Notes: generated from the sequence alone by a model not told the origin. 64,000 bases of DNA from Micromussa lordhowensis (GCA_964020085.1 OZ026608.1:16172479-16236478); one strand, 5' to 3'. Counted from the first letter of the stretch, positions 33,392 through 44,204 are shown. Made by a program: numbers and translations.

Positions 33392-34006
33392 GTAAGATAT
33401 ACACTCTGGAATGTTAATATAAGAGCTTTTCACCCAACCTAGGCCTAGTTAATTGTATTTTAGAAAGATTCAAGCAAATTTAAGAAAAAAAAACTAGAGG
33501 GTTGTTGATGCATGTAGGTGTGTATGTAGGTTTAGAGCCGAAAAAAGTAGTTTTTATTGAAAAGAAACAACTAGTATGCAAAAATACTAGTTATTGATGT
33601 GTTTAATTTAAACAAACTCACTCGTGTAACCGTCGGCCAGCGTCAAGTTAATGAAATTAAACAAAACTGGCAACGTACGCAGAAGGCCGAATTAATGTGT
33701 CAATCAAGGTTATCATGACCCGTACAGCGTTAGCATATTAAAACTTATCTACTTGCGGTAAAATTGACTGGAGCACTGTGATTATTGTTGTCACGAGCAC
33801 TAAATTTCGGGTAAATAAAAAAAACCTTTAGAAACCGTTTAAATTGACACGGTTTTAGACGAAATTTTTGCATTTTATTTTCCCACTTTTCTAGTGTTAA
33901 CTTCACATTTAGACCCTAAACTATAAGAATAAGCGTAGGTTTCTCAAATTTGACAACGTTATTCCTTGAAAACAGCGCTCCGAAAACGTAAATAATCCGT
34001 CCGCCA

Positions 34007-34330
34007 TTGCTCGAACAACACACTGGAGAGCCCGCGAAAATCGCTACAGCGGTTTTGGTTGTGACGTCATCGACTCACTTCGCAATGGGAACAACACAAA
34101 ACAACAGAGAGAAACAAGCAGTATTCGGCCTGTCTTCACGCTCAAAGTATCCTTCTATTTCTTCCGACGACGACTCGGAGTTAAACTTCTCTTTCCCTGA
34201 AAATCCATCAGACGATAATGGCAAAGGATATCTTAACGATGACAGTTTGGAGCCCGTTGTGACCGAAGAAGAGGTCGCAGCGTACGACAAGAAAGTTTGT
34301 TCTGCGCGTGAAGAAGAGGATCTTCAGTAG
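34007..34330 (+). CDS. Unrecognised acidic open frame (107 codons)
   Basis: Best start is probably the Met of MGTTQNNREKQAVFGLSSRS. It then runs Ser/Asp/Glu-rich (ISSDDDSELNFSFPENPSDD) to VTEEEVAAYDKKVCSAREEE and a stop. After the stop the same frame continues RRRFHTLCLESKFLETNL, so this may be a broken gene. It lies in the 1.84-kb insertion. An acidic, then basic layout of this kind occurs in repeat-derived and P2X7-intracellular-domain-like cnidarian genes, but I cannot assign it. Confidence 0.3.
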   Translation: MLEQHTGEPAKIATAVLVVTSSTHFAMGTTQNNREKQAVFGLSSRSKYPSISSDDDSELNFSFPENPSDDNGKGYLNDDSLEPVVTEEEVAAYDKKVCSAREEEDLQ

Positions 34331-34676
34331 TACCGACGCCGGTTTCATACTTTGTGCCTCGAAAGCAAATTCTTGGAGACGAATCTTACTTTAGAAATGA
34401 GCCTAAACAATGCATAAACACATGGCAAATTATAGAGGTGTTAAACTCGGCGAAGCGACATGCTGATAACAACGGAAACCAAGCAGACCTATGACCTCTA
34501 AAATTTGTTTTTGCACAGTCTAACGGGTCAGCTCCACTAAAAATTCCTCTTTATAACACAACATGAAGTGCCCTTTATAAACACGAGTGAAGCAACAAAA
34601 AGGTCGAGAGACCACACACAAAAAACCGTAGGAGTCGTGTAGGCTAGTTAACCTCACTTTTACACTGTGCAGATTA

Positions 34677-34853
34677 ATGCCTTTTGTCACGCAGTACAAT
34701 CCATCAGCACCCAATCTTAAAAATGTTTTAATGAGCAAGTGGCATGTGTTAAAGAATCAACCATTGCTGAAAGAAATATACAGAGAACCACCATTCATTT
34801 CTTACATGAAACGTAAATCTCTAAGAGACATACTTGTTAAAGCTAGACTCTAA
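34677..34853 (+). pseudogene. Penelope-like retroelement RT remnant
   Basis: 58 codons (FVTQYNPSAPNLKNVLMSKW, LLKEIYREPPFISYMKRKSL, RDILVKARL) match the conserved 'P..PPLVAFRR..NLRDLLVRAKL' type of block I recall from Penelope-like reverse transcriptases. A stop follows at once and no catalytic YxDD block is found near it, so this is a dead fragment. Confidence 0.5.
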
Positions 34854-35707
34854 AAGGTCACAGACGTTAACATCACGAAACAGCGAGAGTCGTGTTAAGC
34901 CCGTCAACCCCTTGTTTACCTCGCTCCATTTACAAAATATTCCAATGCAACACCTCAAAACGATTATTCAAATTTGCGACCTTTATTTATCCCACGTATT
35001 GTACAGAGCATTCAGAGAGTAAAACTCTAGAAAACCAAATCAGTTCAGTGCTACTCACCATGCAACGACCTCGCTTCGAAAGAAGTTCCTCGATCACTGT
35101 TTTCTCAGGTTTTTTCCAAATGGTTGGAAAGGAACCTTTCTTTAGCCTTCTAACACTGAGCGCCATCCTCATGGACTGACCTTTCAAAGGAATCTGGCGT
35201 AAAATGGTCAGATCAAAGAGCAAAGCGACCATCTGGTTTGAAATGTGCACGATGTGTGCAAATGAGAGCTTTCCATTTCGCGTGAAGAGTCTTGTCGATC
35301 GGCGACTTATGGACAGAAATTCCGGCCGATATATCAGAAACGTCGCGAAGGCATGCCTTTACAAGATACACGCAAAACAAAGCTGGGGAACAACTCTTTC
35401 GAACTTTATTCCTTCTTTCCTGCGGAACCAGAATAAACTCTCTCTCTCCGCATACCAATTAGCCACGTTTGTTTAGATTTTGTTGAGTCGTTGACATCAC
35501 TTCCGTTCTCGACCCAGTTTCTTCTTCTTCGCGCGGAGTTCTGTAGTTCGAATAATGGCGGGCGTTTCGATCGCGTATATACAGGGTAAATTCTAATACT
35601 TCTCGTTGGAATTTTGCCTTAAGATTTGGCAAATTTGTTACTTAGGGTAAGTACTTTCAACATCTGAGGAGAAAAGGAAAGGTGCATTTTTGGTCGCAGT
35701 AGCACTT

Positions 35708-35900
35708 TAACACAATGATAGAGCTAGGTGTCAGAATTGAGAAAGACCGGTTTTTATCAACAGCCGCTGTCTGGTGCCATCTTTGTCCTGGGTAAAGAAA
35801 TTCTCGACCACGCCGTTAAAAAAAAACCAAAGCACCGGGGGGAAAACTCTCTCTTTCATGTGTGGCCACGGGAAGTCCATTGCATCACCTGCACTGCATT
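35708..35900 (+). repeat. Intron-1 module, block B copy 1
   Basis: GATAGAGCTAGGTGTCAGAA through TGGTGCCATCTTTGTCCTG to GGCCACGGGAAGTCCATTGC. The same block is at 36957-37105 and, more diverged, 39071-39230. Frames across it on both strands are shadows. Confidence 0.7.
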
Positions 35901-36835
35901 GCACCACCTGATTTTTGGAATGAATTTCCATTAACCTTACTGGGTAAATCGGAAGGCTCGAAAAGTCGAATCGATTCACCATTTTAGGGGAAACGAACTT
36001 CTTAATGAACGTTCCAAATTGAGTGTTGTTTGGATCAGGCGATTAGTGAAGTGATTTACGTCCGGATTTTAAAACTAAATGTCCACTCAAATGGGGCTGG
36101 CAGAATGGCGCAAACACAATTAAACAATTATGGGAGACAACAGAGGATGAAGGAAATTAAATGAATTCCCCATATCAGAGGCATTAATCCTAAGGTGATC
36201 TTTCTCAATTTATTCTTAGAGATAGTACCTAGTTCTTCAACGGATAATGTTAACACGCGCCTTGCGTGGATGCTTTCGTGGAAGATGAAAAGTGGCATAA
36301 TCAGTTCACGCGAGCAAACTTCCTCCTCGCGTGGGGCTGGCCCAATTTTTAGACATCCCTGGGATGTCCGAAACTGGAGGGGATATAAAACTAACTTCTT
36401 GAGAATAAGGTCTATATAGAGTGAATTAACTCTCTTACGACTCGAGGATATTGTAGCTGTATTACCTGGTATTTTTTTCGGTTGTAAAACACAAGTAAGA
36501 TGACCTTTCTTGATTTTCTGTAATTTGCTATACTATTAAGTGTCTCAGGCGGAACTAAAACATATCAAAGTATGTCAATTATGATTGATTGTATTGATTG
36601 AATTGGATTTCGTTTCGATTTAGACTAATATAACACAGACTTTATTGAGTTAAAGTAACACATCCGTTTTCGATGGTTTCTGTGGTTGAAGACATCCCGG
36701 GGCCAGACATATTCTAGGTGTTCACGGTTTTCTGAGTTTGACTGTAAAGACTATATATGTAGAATGTTTCAAAAACAGGTTCAATGGCTCCTTCACTACT
36801 GGACAAAGTTTGGGTTAACAATGTTCAAGCTACTT

Positions 36836-37105
36836 ACGGCAAAATTGACTGGAGCACTGTGATTATTGTTGTTACGGGCACTAAATTTCGGGTAACTAAT
36901 AAAAAAACCTTTAGAAACGAATAAAATTGACACAGTTTTAGCTGCTTTATTAATACATTGATAGAGCTAGGTGTCGGAATTGAGAAAGACCGGTTTCTAT
37001 CAACACCCCGTGTCTGGTGCCATCTTTGTCCTGTGTAAAGAAAATCAAAGCAACAGGAAGAAAAAAAACGTCTATGTGTGGCCACGGGAAGTCCATTGCA
37101 TCGCT
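36836..37105 (+). repeat. Intron-1 module, copy with blocks A and B together
   Basis: Block A (AAAATTGACTGGAGCACTGTG... GGGTAACTAA) matches 33757-33863; block B follows without interruption. No signal-peptide exon is visible in front of this copy, so it is a truncated module. Confidence 0.7.
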
Positions 37106-37212
37106 TTACTCAGTATTTCCTCAAAATACTTCTAGTTAACGGAATTCTGATTGTCTTTCCCCACGGCAAGGTTCTGATCGATGCGGTAATGATCACATTG
37201 TCTAACCGATTG

Positions 37213-37401
37213 TTAAGCCCTGGCCAAACGATCACAACATTTGGCCACCCTGTTCCGACGTGTTGCGACATGTTGGCTGCTGCTGGCTCAAATTTTGAAA
37301 TGGTCAAAGAGGGTGACCAAAAGCGGGCAACATGCTGCGCTCAACTATGTCGCGTTGACGTGTTGCGTTGGCATGTTGCGATCGTTTGGCCGGGACCTTA
37401 A
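37213..37401. mobile_element. TTAA-flanked MITE with GCCCTGGCCAAACGATC ends
   Basis: Left end TTAAGCCCTGGCCAAACGAT, right end GATCGTTTGGCCGGGACCTTAA, with CAACATGTTGCG-like words inside. The first 114 bp are duplicated in inverted orientation at 37588-37701. Confidence 0.7.
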
Positions 37402-37445
37402 GTACAAATTTATGTGGTGCTAAAGCTTTTCAAAGATTTCCCTTT

Positions 37446-37587
37446 TAAGGTGGCTCGAAACAGTTTCCAGTACTTTACAAGACTTGGAGTTTGATGGGTC
37501 ATTATAACCACTCTATCGGTCGATACCAAAATCTTGGTATCAAAACACTGCCCGATCATTGGTGAACAAGTTACTGTCAATTTTGTG
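37446..37587 (+). mobile_element. Truncated copy of the 335-bp MITE
   Basis: Begins TTAAGGTGGCTCGAAACAG and follows the 16886-17220 sequence to GTCAATTTTGTGGC, where it is cut by the inverted segment at 37588. Confidence 0.7.
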
Positions 37588-37701
37588 GCCCGCTTTTGGT
37601 CACCCTCTTTGACCATTTCAAAATTTGAGCCAGCAGCAGCCAACATGTCGCAACACGTCGGAACAGGGTGGCCAAATGTTGTGATCGTTTGGCCAGGGCT
37701 T
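37588..37701. repeat. 114-bp perfect inverted copy of 37215-37328
   Basis: Exact reverse complement, as far as I can check base by base, of the left 114 bp of the MITE at 37213. The arms are 259 bp apart. Confidence 0.85.
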
Positions 37702-37779
37702 GAGGTAACGTTGAATTTTCCGGCTGTAGCATATGTAATGAAATCGCGTGCGTTTAGTGTGTTTACTGTTGCAGTAAAT

Positions 37780-38285
37780 TAAGGTGGCTTGAAACAGTTT
37801 TCAGTACTTTCCAAGACTTAAAGTTTGATGAGTCATTATATCAGTTGAACCCCCTCCGTAGAATTTTTTAAACTTTGCATAAAGTTGCATCTTATCATGC
37901 TGATTACAATTCGATAATAAAAAATGGGGGACACCGAGCTCGTTTTCGAGTTATAAGCGCTTAAAGCTAAAATTAAGGGTGTTTTTAACAGGCTTTATTG
38001 TTGCTATGGTAACCTATTGTGCCATAAAATTGACAGCAACCTTGTTCACCAATGATTTGGCAGATTTTTGATACCATGAAACGATCACATTATTTAAACG
38101 CAATCGCAACATTGTTGGACACAACATTTTGCGCGCGTTTGTCCACCTGTCGCGACGTGTTGCGACATGTTGGGTGTTGTTGGCTCGAATTTGAGCAGTT
38201 TTCAAACTTGTGCCAACAACACCTAACTGTTATAGCACGTCGCAACAGCACAAGAGGGTGACAAAACGCGCGCACACGTCGTCCT
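37780..38285. mobile_element. MITE mosaic in vWA intron/upstream region
   Basis: 37780-38080 is a rearranged copy of the 335-bp MITE (AAGGTGGCTTGAAACAG, then the right half in reverse: CCCCTCCGTAGAATTTTTT, AGCTCGTTTTCGAGTTATAAGC). 38100-38285 is a foldback rich in CGACGTGTTGCGACATGTTG words, related to the 37.2-kb element. Confidence 0.6.
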
Positions 38286-38561
38286 CTGTTTCTACATTCT
38301 CGTGTAACACAATATGCTCTTTAGCACGAAATGGTAGATAATTTATGAATATGCAGTGTTTCTATGATTGGCTTACAAGACAATGGAACAAAAACCAGAA
38401 ACAATGAATACCTTAAAACAACAGAAGATCGTGAAACAGAGAGCCAATGAAATTAGGGATCGGAAGAGGTGCCGGGCTTCTGAAGCTTTATCATATGATA
38501 CGGACTACAAATAGCGACTTTCTAAGAATACTTACTCGCATTTCATTTCCACTTAATAATA

Positions 38562-40333
38562 ATGTTTGATATGAATGTTATCCGCAAGATGATGATTTCA
38601 AGTTTTATCCTGTTTTTAGTTGGAAACACTTTTGTTCAAGGTAAGAGACAATAACTGGAGTACTGTGTTGGTATAACAAGTGTTCACAGAAACCTCAAGC
38701 AAAATGGAAAAGAAACGGATGATAGAAATTCCGTTTTCAATGATGTACTTAAACGACAAAAAGGGGTTTTATTGAAAAATGACAACTATTGGAAAACCGT
38801 AGCGACATAATCTGATTAATTTTGACAAAATCACAAGTGTAAACGTAGCTAAGTTAATGAGATTTTAGGCAAAATTGACGACGTAGGAGATCAAAAGTTA
38901 TAGTGACAATCAACATCGAGCCCATAATGGTGTAAGTATATAAATATATCTCTATTTAAGAGAAAATTCACTCGAGTCCTTTGATTCTGATAATGAAATT
39001 TCTCCTGAAATGCAAAAGAGGATTTTAAAAACGATTTCGATTTACACAGCCATTAGCTGTTTTATTAACACAATGGCAGAGGTGTCGGAATTGAGAAAGG
39101 GTGGTTTTCATCAACACGTTATCTCTGGTGCCATCTTTGAAAAACGCACCAATGGTTTTCAACAAAACCAAAGCACCAGAGACTTGGTCTTTGAAAAGGA
39201 AAAACATTCTTACGGTGCTGTTGAGACAGCCGTCTTTATTTTATACTCGTTTCGAAACAATTTTCAGTGGCACATCACACGGAGATGCTCCTCGCCCGCT
39301 GTTTCCAGATCGAAATGGAATTTAGAAGTGTTGGTGATTGTGGAGTTAGGAAAACCGGAACTGAACCCGGAGAAAGACCCTCGGAGCAAGGCGAGAACCT
39401 CCGGTATTCGGACCCAGGCCATATTGGTGGGAGGCGAGCGCTTCACCACTGCATCATCCCTGCTCTCAACACTTCGAGATCTTAAGAGAAAATGGCGACG
39501 TTTTGTTGTTTTTCCGAAATTTCGTTCCTATCTTCGTTATCACGAGGTTTTGCCGCATGTTTGGTCAAAGCAGCGCTTAAGACAAAAATCGAGCAATTTC
39601 AACTTTTAGTGGACAAAACTCTTGTACCAGAATAATGTTTAGTTTATAACAGTCCTTTACGCATTTTCTAAAAGCTAAAGCTGTAAATATTTGCTCGAAA
39701 TGACGCCAAAAAAAATTTATCATGGGAAATCGGGAAAATGAGCTTCGAAGTCCTGAGAAATTGTGCACAGTGGTAAAATTTCATCATCAGTTTCGTTTCA
39801 CCAGCGCTTTCAACACAATTTCTCATGGGAACTCGAGAAAGTGAATTTCAAAGTTCTGAGAAATTGTACAAACAGAGGTAAAATTTCATCATCAGTTTCA
39901 TTTCACCAGTGCTTTCAAGTGTTTTCCGTATGCACAGAAATTAATTTGATGATGCAAATAATCTCGGTACAAAGTCTTTGTCCAGTTGTTACTCAAACTT
40001 CTGGTGAATTTGTATAGGTAATCATACGGTTTTTCTCGTTCAATTTGAAATTAATTTGCACTTGTGAGTTTTTCAAAAAGCTGAAATTGCACTCGCCGAT
40101 TATTAATACAAACATGAACAAATTTGCGCAGAAAAATTGCCGGAAGATGTTTCTTGAAGCCATTTTTTTCGCATTCGAGAAAACTTTTTTCAGAGTTTCA
40201 GTACAAAATTTTTGTCACTGCTTTACATGATATCATTGGCCTACAAAATTTCTCATTGTCTTTCTGTCAATCATCATCCAGAATTACTATGTGTAATTTG
40301 CACTGGTGTTACACTTTTTGCACTGGTGTTACA

Positions 40334-40366
<33 letters not shown>

Positions 40367-43300
40367 GAGTAATTTTTTCATGTTTATTATTAGTTCTTAA
40401 ATTTTGACTGAGAACCTCCGTTCGAACATTATTTGCTTCTTGAACACCACAAGAAAGATATTGATGCACTGTTGAAGGAAGCGCAATTTGTCTTTGTTTT
40501 CGTACCATTTTTTTTTAAAACACAATGAAAAAAAATTAAAAATGCAGACCTTTTCATTCAGACTTATCAAATTGACACAGATAAGCTTCGGTACATGTGC
40601 AACCAGTTAAAAAAAAAAACTACTTTTTTAAACTTCACTGCACTTATGTGCTCGTAATAATTTGTGACAAAAAAAATCTTACCCTAAAATCACTTTATTT
40701 TAAATAGAACTGAAAAGGGTTAGGTTGGGTTTAAAAACCCCAACTGGTTTGAGGCTGGCAAATAGGGCACTTTCGATATATTAAAATTCAGCTTGATAGC
40801 GAGGCTTAGAGGACAGAAACAAAAGAAATGAATAAACATGCTCATTCACTTTCCTTTGTCTTTGTCCTCTAAGCCTCACTGCCAAGCTGAATTTTAATAT
40901 ATCGAAAACGGTCTATTGGCTATTTACAAGATGTGGAGAGGTTGAATTCGGGACTACCGAACACAAAGCCATCCATTGGCAGGGAGAGTGATTTGAACAC
41001 GAGACCTTTGAATTAGCAACTAACCACTACGCCACGCCGCCTCACAATCAGTGTTTCTTTTAATGAAAATATGTCCATCAGGTAACGTTTATGATAGAGC
41101 CCCTTCAACACAAGAACTCTGTTGCGGCCTGGTTATAACAAAGGGCGAGTCCGTTGTTTTAGACAAATAGAGATGCCGGGTTTGGTAGTTATTACAGTTA
41201 TTTCTTGGTTGGCAATATGCAGTACTCTGACGTCTAAAGACAACGGAAAATGCTGCACAGCTTAGTCTGCGTTGCCTTAAGTTTCCAGTACTTTTCAGTA
41301 CTTTCCAGTACTTTCCAAGAATTTTCGAAAATTTAAGGTGGCTCTGAACCTCCTCCGTAGAATTTTTTAAATTTTGCAAAAAGTTGCAGCTTATCATGTT
41401 AATTACAATTCTATAATAAAAAATGGCGGTCACGGAGCTCGCTTTCGAGTTATAAGCGCTTAAAGCTCAAATTAAGGGTGTTTTTAGCAGGTCATATTGT
41501 GGCTATGGTAACCTATTGTGCCATAAAATTGACAGCAACTTGTTCACCAATGATTGGGCAGTTTTTTGATACCATGATTTTGGTTTCAACTGATATAGAG
41601 TGGTTATAATGACCCATCAAACTCTAAGTCTTGGAAAGTACTGGAAACTGTTTCGAGCCACCTTAACAGCTTAGAATCGCGCGATAGGCAAATATTACGC
41701 GACATACTAGTTATAGTTACACTTTCTTGGTATACACACTTTTCTTCTAAAGGCTCGTGTGCATACCAATAAAATGCACGTGACTCGTGTGATCTTCCAC
41801 GGTAAACCACTCAAAAGCGTTACATAACTATTTTATAACATGTTGGATGTAATACCGTTGGATATACTACGGCTTTCCCGTATTCTGTATTTTCTATGGC
41901 ATGGTATAAACGTTTTTATTATACGTACGGCTTGTTCTTGTTATTGTAGGGCATTAGTCTCACGTAATTAATGCCCACGGGCCGATTAAGCCATATAATA
42001 AACAACTTATTAACCTCGAAAGTCCGGTCTAATATTTTCCCGTAAATGCCTCCCAATCGGTTAATAAGTAGTTAAAATATAAAATTTCTATTTTTTTCAA
42101 ACAGGAAATACAAAAACATGCGGCAAAAAGATCGACTTGGCCATAATTCTAGACGCGTCTGCGAGTATTGATGAAGACAATTTTAACCTGGCCAAAGACT
42201 TCGCCAAGACACTTTTGAGACGATTTACAATATCACCAGATAACTCTCGAGTGTCTATCGTGGCATATTCACAAAAAATCAACATACAATCCCGATTTTC
42301 TGATGATCAAGACGAAGGCAAGTTGGAAGAAATCTTGAGTAATTCTGTCCACGAGGCATCGTCAACTGGTACCGGAAAAACTATGCAAGCAGTGAATTTT
42401 GAAGTGTTCTCGACCACGTCTGGCTCGAGAATCGGAATACCTGGTAAGCAATTTATTGAACAAAAGTACAAAAGACCTCTGTCAGCGAGACTCATGTTAA
42501 ACGACAACCTTCTCCTTAGTTTGGAGGCGCGGTGGCCTCATGGTCAGTGCACCCTTCCCCAGATCGAGTGGTCTGGTTTCGAGCACTGGCTTTGGACATT
42601 GTGTTGTATTCTTTGGCAAGAAACTTAACTCTCACACTCCCTCTTTCCACCCAGGTGTATAAATGGCTGCCGGCGAACTAAATGCTGGGGTGCAAGCGAA
42701 TATATGAAAGACCATATATTTGAACTGCGGGGAAAAGGCATGAAAATATGATTGATCATTGCAGTTATATACATACCTTAGGAAGTTGTGAAATTAAAGC
42801 CTGAAAAAAATTCAGGCTTGAACGAGATTCGAACCCATGATCTCTGCGATACCGGTGCAGTGCTCCACCAACTGAGCTATTAGGCCAACCCCCAGTTGGC
42901 TTGATAGCTCAGTTGGTATCGCAGAGGTCATGGGTTCGAACTGCTCAAGTTGTGTGTACAACTGCGATGATCAATCAAATCTTCTTATGCTGGGGTTAAC
43001 CCAGCATTAAGGGATAAGCTCTGGCCTGCTGGGCTTTTGTTATATGAATAATTCGTTTCAAAAAGCAAATTTTGGGACTGAAATGAATTAACATATATAA
43101 TAGAGCGGTTTTCATTTGCGTGTCGTAAAGTAATCACTTTACCTAACCACAAATTAAGTAGACAATCGAATAAAACAATCAAAACTCGAACTAAAAAACA
43201 ATTAGTCCATGAGCCCGAGTTGGATATGAAGTTATCACTTCATATCCAACAAGGGCGAATGGCATAATTGTTTTAGTAAATTCTCAAACCGGGTTTTGCC

Positions 43301-43939
43301 GCCCATTTTCATTTCGGCCATTATAGAGGGCTGAAGTTGAAAACTTCGTGCGGAAAATTTTTAAACTTGGCGCACTATTTTCCATATGACGTAAAACTCC
43401 GACTATTGGCTCACAGTCGGAGTTTTTAGCCAATCAAAAAGCTAGAAATGCAATAGTCGGAGCTGAGAATTTACTAAATACATATAGCCGACGCTAAGAA
43501 CGGGGAAATGTGTTCGATCCTGCCACAATTGGTTTTGGATGAAAAAAATGGCGCCAGTTTTTCTCAGCCAGTCGTGCAACGTATAAAAATACAAAACCAA
43601 TTACCTGTCGACACCCAGATGTAACCCCTCCATTCCTAAGGTTTTATTCTGATGGTATCTCAGTTCCCTGTTTCTCAATTTGTTGCAGACACAAAGCAAG
43701 TGACTGTAGTAGTCACAGATGGTTTCAGTGGCATGGGTTTCGAATTTGTAAAGCAACAAGCTGACAGGATAAAGACCAGAGGAATTGAAATGTTCTCGAT
43801 CGGAATTACCAAGAGAACGAACGACGAAGAGCTGACAGCTTTATCCAGTAAACCTGTTAAAGATCATTTACTTAGACTAACTGGTACTACAGCTGTAAAA
43901 GGAATAGTTGATCATATCGTTAAAGAAATTTGCAAATAA
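38562..43939 (+). CDS. Secreted single-domain von Willebrand factor A protein
   Basis: Exons 38562-38640, 42105-42443 and 43689-43939; phases 1 and 1 agree; about 222 residues. Exon 1 encodes a signal peptide (MFDMNVIRKMMISSFILFLV, then GNTFVQG). Exon 2 starts the vWA fold: KKIDLAIILDASASIDEDNF with the MIDAS DxSxS (DASAS), RVSIVAYSQKINIQS, and GTGKTMQAVNF with the MIDAS Thr. Exon 3 has VTVVVTDGFSGMGF, the third MIDAS Asp, and IEMFSIGITKRTNDEELTAL. So the metal site is complete and the protein should bind a ligand in a Mg-dependent way, outside the cell. There is no transmembrane segment or other domain. AATAAA follows at 43941. Two further first-exon copies lie upstream (31.9 and 33.3 kb) and could feed the same exons. 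Matrilin- or collagen-like vWA proteins are the nearest broad class. Confidence 0.85.
38990..39240 (+). repeat. Intron-1 module, block B copy 3
   Basis: GTGTCGGAATTGAGAAAGGG, TCAACACGTTATCTCTGGTG, CCATCTTTG match the blocks at 35.7 and 36.96 kb. It lies about 430 bp after the first exon at 38562. The 199-codon frame over 39010-39609 starts in this repeat and has no recognisable domain; I do not call it a gene. Confidence 0.6.
40771..40907. mobile_element. Foldback element, TTTCGATATATTAAAATTCA termini
   Basis: Arms TTTCGATATATTAAAATTCA with GCGAGGCTTAGAGGACA and their reverse complement leave a short loop. A second member with the same termini but another centre is at 60338-60486. Confidence 0.75.
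40930..41045 (-). mobile_element. tRNA-derived SINE fragment
   Basis: Minus strand GAGGCGGCGTGGCGTAGTGG, TTAGTTGCTAATTCAAAGGT, CTCGTGTTCAAATCAC: A-box- and B-box-like motifs of a Pol III SINE head. Confidence 0.5.
41333..41666 (-). mobile_element. 335-bp MITE flanked by TTAA, complete copy 2
   Basis: Left TTAAGGTGGCTCTGAACC, right GTTTCGAGCCACCTTAA. Body reversed relative to 16886-17220. A piece of the same family (TTTCCAGTACTTT repeats) touches its left edge at 41281-41320. Confidence 0.8.
42525..42720 (+). mobile_element. tRNA-derived SINE, near-full copy
   Basis: GGCGCGGTGGCCTCATGGTC head with A-box-like TGGTCAGTGCA and B-box-like GGTTTCGAGCAC, then the body TTGGCAAGAAACTTAACTCT, CCACCCAGGTGTATAAATGG. 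Same family as 735-980 and 46640-46790. It lies in vWA intron 2. Confidence 0.65.
42815..42886 (-). repeat. tRNA-like repeat, inverted copy
   Basis: On the minus strand GGCCTAA-TA-GCTCAGTTGGTGGAGC... GGGTTCGAATCTCG-TTCAAGCC. Two acceptor mismatches. It is followed on the minus strand by the CTGAATTTTTTTCAG hairpin. Faces the truncated copy at 42898, so the two form a foldback. Confidence 0.5.
42898..42943 (+). repeat. tRNA-like repeat with internal deletion
   Basis: GGCTTGATAGCTCAGTTGGT joined directly to ATCGCAGAGGTCATGGGTTC; the D-arm end and the anticodon 5' half are missing (about 16 bp). It is followed by the family body TGTACAACTGCGATGATCAA. Confidence 0.5.
43200..43480. mobile_element. 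MITE with TTTAGTAAATTCTCA termini
   Basis: TTTAGTAAATTCTCA at 43272 and TGAGAATTTACTAAA at 43464-43478 are inverted. Inside, CTCCGACTATTG and CAATAGTCGGAG also pair. A short hairpin (GATATGAAG-TTATCA-CTTCATATC) precedes it. Confidence 0.55.
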
Positions 43940-43940
43940 C

Positions 43941-43946
43941 AATAAA
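43941..43946 (+). terminator. AATAAA poly(A) signal of vWA gene
   Basis: Perfect AATAAA begins two bases after the TAA stop, so the 3' UTR would be unusually short if this signal is used. Confidence 0.5.
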
Positions 43947-44204
43947 GGATGCATATTCACAGGCAGGTTTATCTTTTGGTACTCCGACTTCGGATGTGAC
44001 TCTGTTCTCTAACATGCATTATCGTCATCATCGTCATCATCATCATTATCACTAGTCAGCTAGGGATTTTAACAAGACATAATCTTAGCAGTGTGTGTTT
44101 CATGTGCGGATTTTTATTCAAGATTATAACCCATGTTTTATCAGAGTATAAAACATAGAAAAAGCGTGTTTTATTGTTTTGCGCACGTAAAATCGATATA
44201 ATAA

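Larger units (their letters stand above)
32097..33459 (+). repeat. Tandem duplication, copy 2 (1363 bp)
   Basis: Near-identical to 30751-32096. Main difference is an extra 15-bp segment (CGTTCTCACTACGCC, near 32788) in this copy. The internal 73-codon frame (32968-33189) is identical in both, but lies in repeat sequence and is not a gene. Confidence 0.95.
33864..35707. mobile_element. About 1.84-kb insertion in one intron-module copy
   Basis: Two blocks that are contiguous at 36836-37105 (AAAATTGACTGGAGCACTGT... and GATAGAGCTAGGTGTC...) are separated here, at about 33741-33863 and 35708 onward. The DNA between them is therefore an insertion. It carries the 34007 open frame and a Penelope-like RT remnant. 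I see no terminal repeats. Confidence 0.5.

Noticed and set aside
39010..39609. 199-codon open frame
   Set aside because: Starts inside the repeated intron block B, no recognisable domain, overlaps other frames on both strands, lies in an intron of the vWA gene.
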